This document shows, piece after piece, positions 63,670-64,000 of a stretch of DNA of 64,000 bases. Source of the stretch: Prorocentrum cordatum. Taxonomy: Eukaryota; Sar; Dinophyceae; Prorocentrales; Prorocentraceae. The position numbers were made by a program, and so were the translations under genes. The notes below the pieces were generated by a model that was not told where the DNA came from, did no database searches, and worked only from the letters and a program-made list of their open reading frames with translations. How positions within the stretch are numbered: the first letter of the stretch is position 1; every line of letters begins with the position of its first letter. The stretch covers positions 159,584-223,583 of the forward strand of contig CAUYUJ010017819.1 of NCBI GenBank assembly GCA_963575745.1. Reading direction: 5' to 3'.

Positions 63670-64000
63670 CACGGGAGCTTATTGGGGCGTCTTGGGGGTG
63701 TCTTGGAGAGTCTCTTGGGGCCTCTTTCGGGGTCCTGGGCGCCTTCTGGGGCGGAGGGCTCGATTTTTCAGTTCTCGGTTCCCTTCTTGAGCCCCTCTTG
63801 GTCCCGTCTTGGGGCCTCTTGGTCCGCCTTGGGCAGCACTTGGGCCGTCTGGGGGGCGCTCTTGGGCCGCTCCGGGGCCGTCTTGGGAGCCTCGTGGGCC
63901 GTCTTGGAGCAGTCTTGAAGGCCTCTTGGGCCCTCTTGGAGCGTCCGGAAGCGAAAAGGCCAGAACGCAAAAAAACATAGAAGAAACCAATGAAAATCAA

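Overview
The window looks like nuclear DNA of a dinoflagellate. The sequence is GC-rich and dominated by repeats. Three eukaryotic protein genes lie on the plus strand, split into small exons. Several introns start with GA or GC instead of GT. A LINE of a type typical of dinoflagellates is present, and a pyrimidine tract plus AG sits just upstream of one start codon, as expected for spliced-leader trans-splicing. The long introns and high GC suit a large-genome free-living dinoflagellate, but the species cannot be named from sequence alone. No rRNA, tRNA, CRISPR or bacterial-style operon was found.

Genes. (1) 4492-7908: AP-3 adaptor complex medium (mu) subunit. Exons 2-7 are visible; the first coding exon was not found. 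(2) 12196-40795: a secreted or ER-targeted coiled-coil protein of an uncharacterised dinoflagellate family. Seven exons (about 1.98 kb, about 659 residues) are spread over 28.6 kb, with introns of about 15.6 kb and 8.5 kb. (3) 53511-61274 and beyond: two small exons of a dynein heavy chain linker region, separated by a 7.6 kb intron; the rest of that gene was not seen. Exon boundaries come from protein-family alignment by memory plus phase checking, and some are approximate.

Repeats. Nearly everything else is repeat. I use letters for families recognised by comparing copies within the window. A: about 110-230 bp, ends AGTCGGGC...GCCCGACT, 8-bp target duplications; one copy is exactly an intron of the AP-3 mu gene, i.e. 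an introner. B: about 245-260 bp, roughly 34-bp terminal inverted repeats, 8-bp target duplications. C: palindromes around GGAGCTCCGCGCGG. D: contains ACACACAGACACAATTAA. E: about 220 bp, starts AGTGGCGGG and ends GAGTTCGATTCCC. F: contains GGCCATGATATCTCCCCAG. G: ends GGTGGACAGACCTCC. H: GATCGCGCCGCATCGCC ends around GATGCATCGGCGATG palindromes. J: contains GGGGCCTCGTTCCTTATTT. K: ends in GGACGTCCGAGCGATGGCC. M: seven large composite elements of 1.2-3.9 kb, with constant ends (CCCGGAAAGG...CCTTTCCGGG) and a different tandem-repeat cargo in each copy.

Layout. 1-4490: MITE-like repeats and TCC/GTC tracts. 4492-7908: AP-3 mu, with family A, C and H elements in its introns. 7909-12195: spacer with a tandem duplication and TCC/GGA/GAT tracts. 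12196-40795: coiled-coil gene; its first giant intron holds six M elements, and its second holds a degenerate LINE that was itself split by a seventh M element carrying a 90-bp satellite. 40796-53510: spacer or unrecognised introns full of A, B, D, E, F, H and J copies and TCC/GGA/GTC tracts. 53511-61274: dynein exons with a repeat-filled intron. 61275-64000: D and E copies, a large palindrome and a 280-bp direct duplication.
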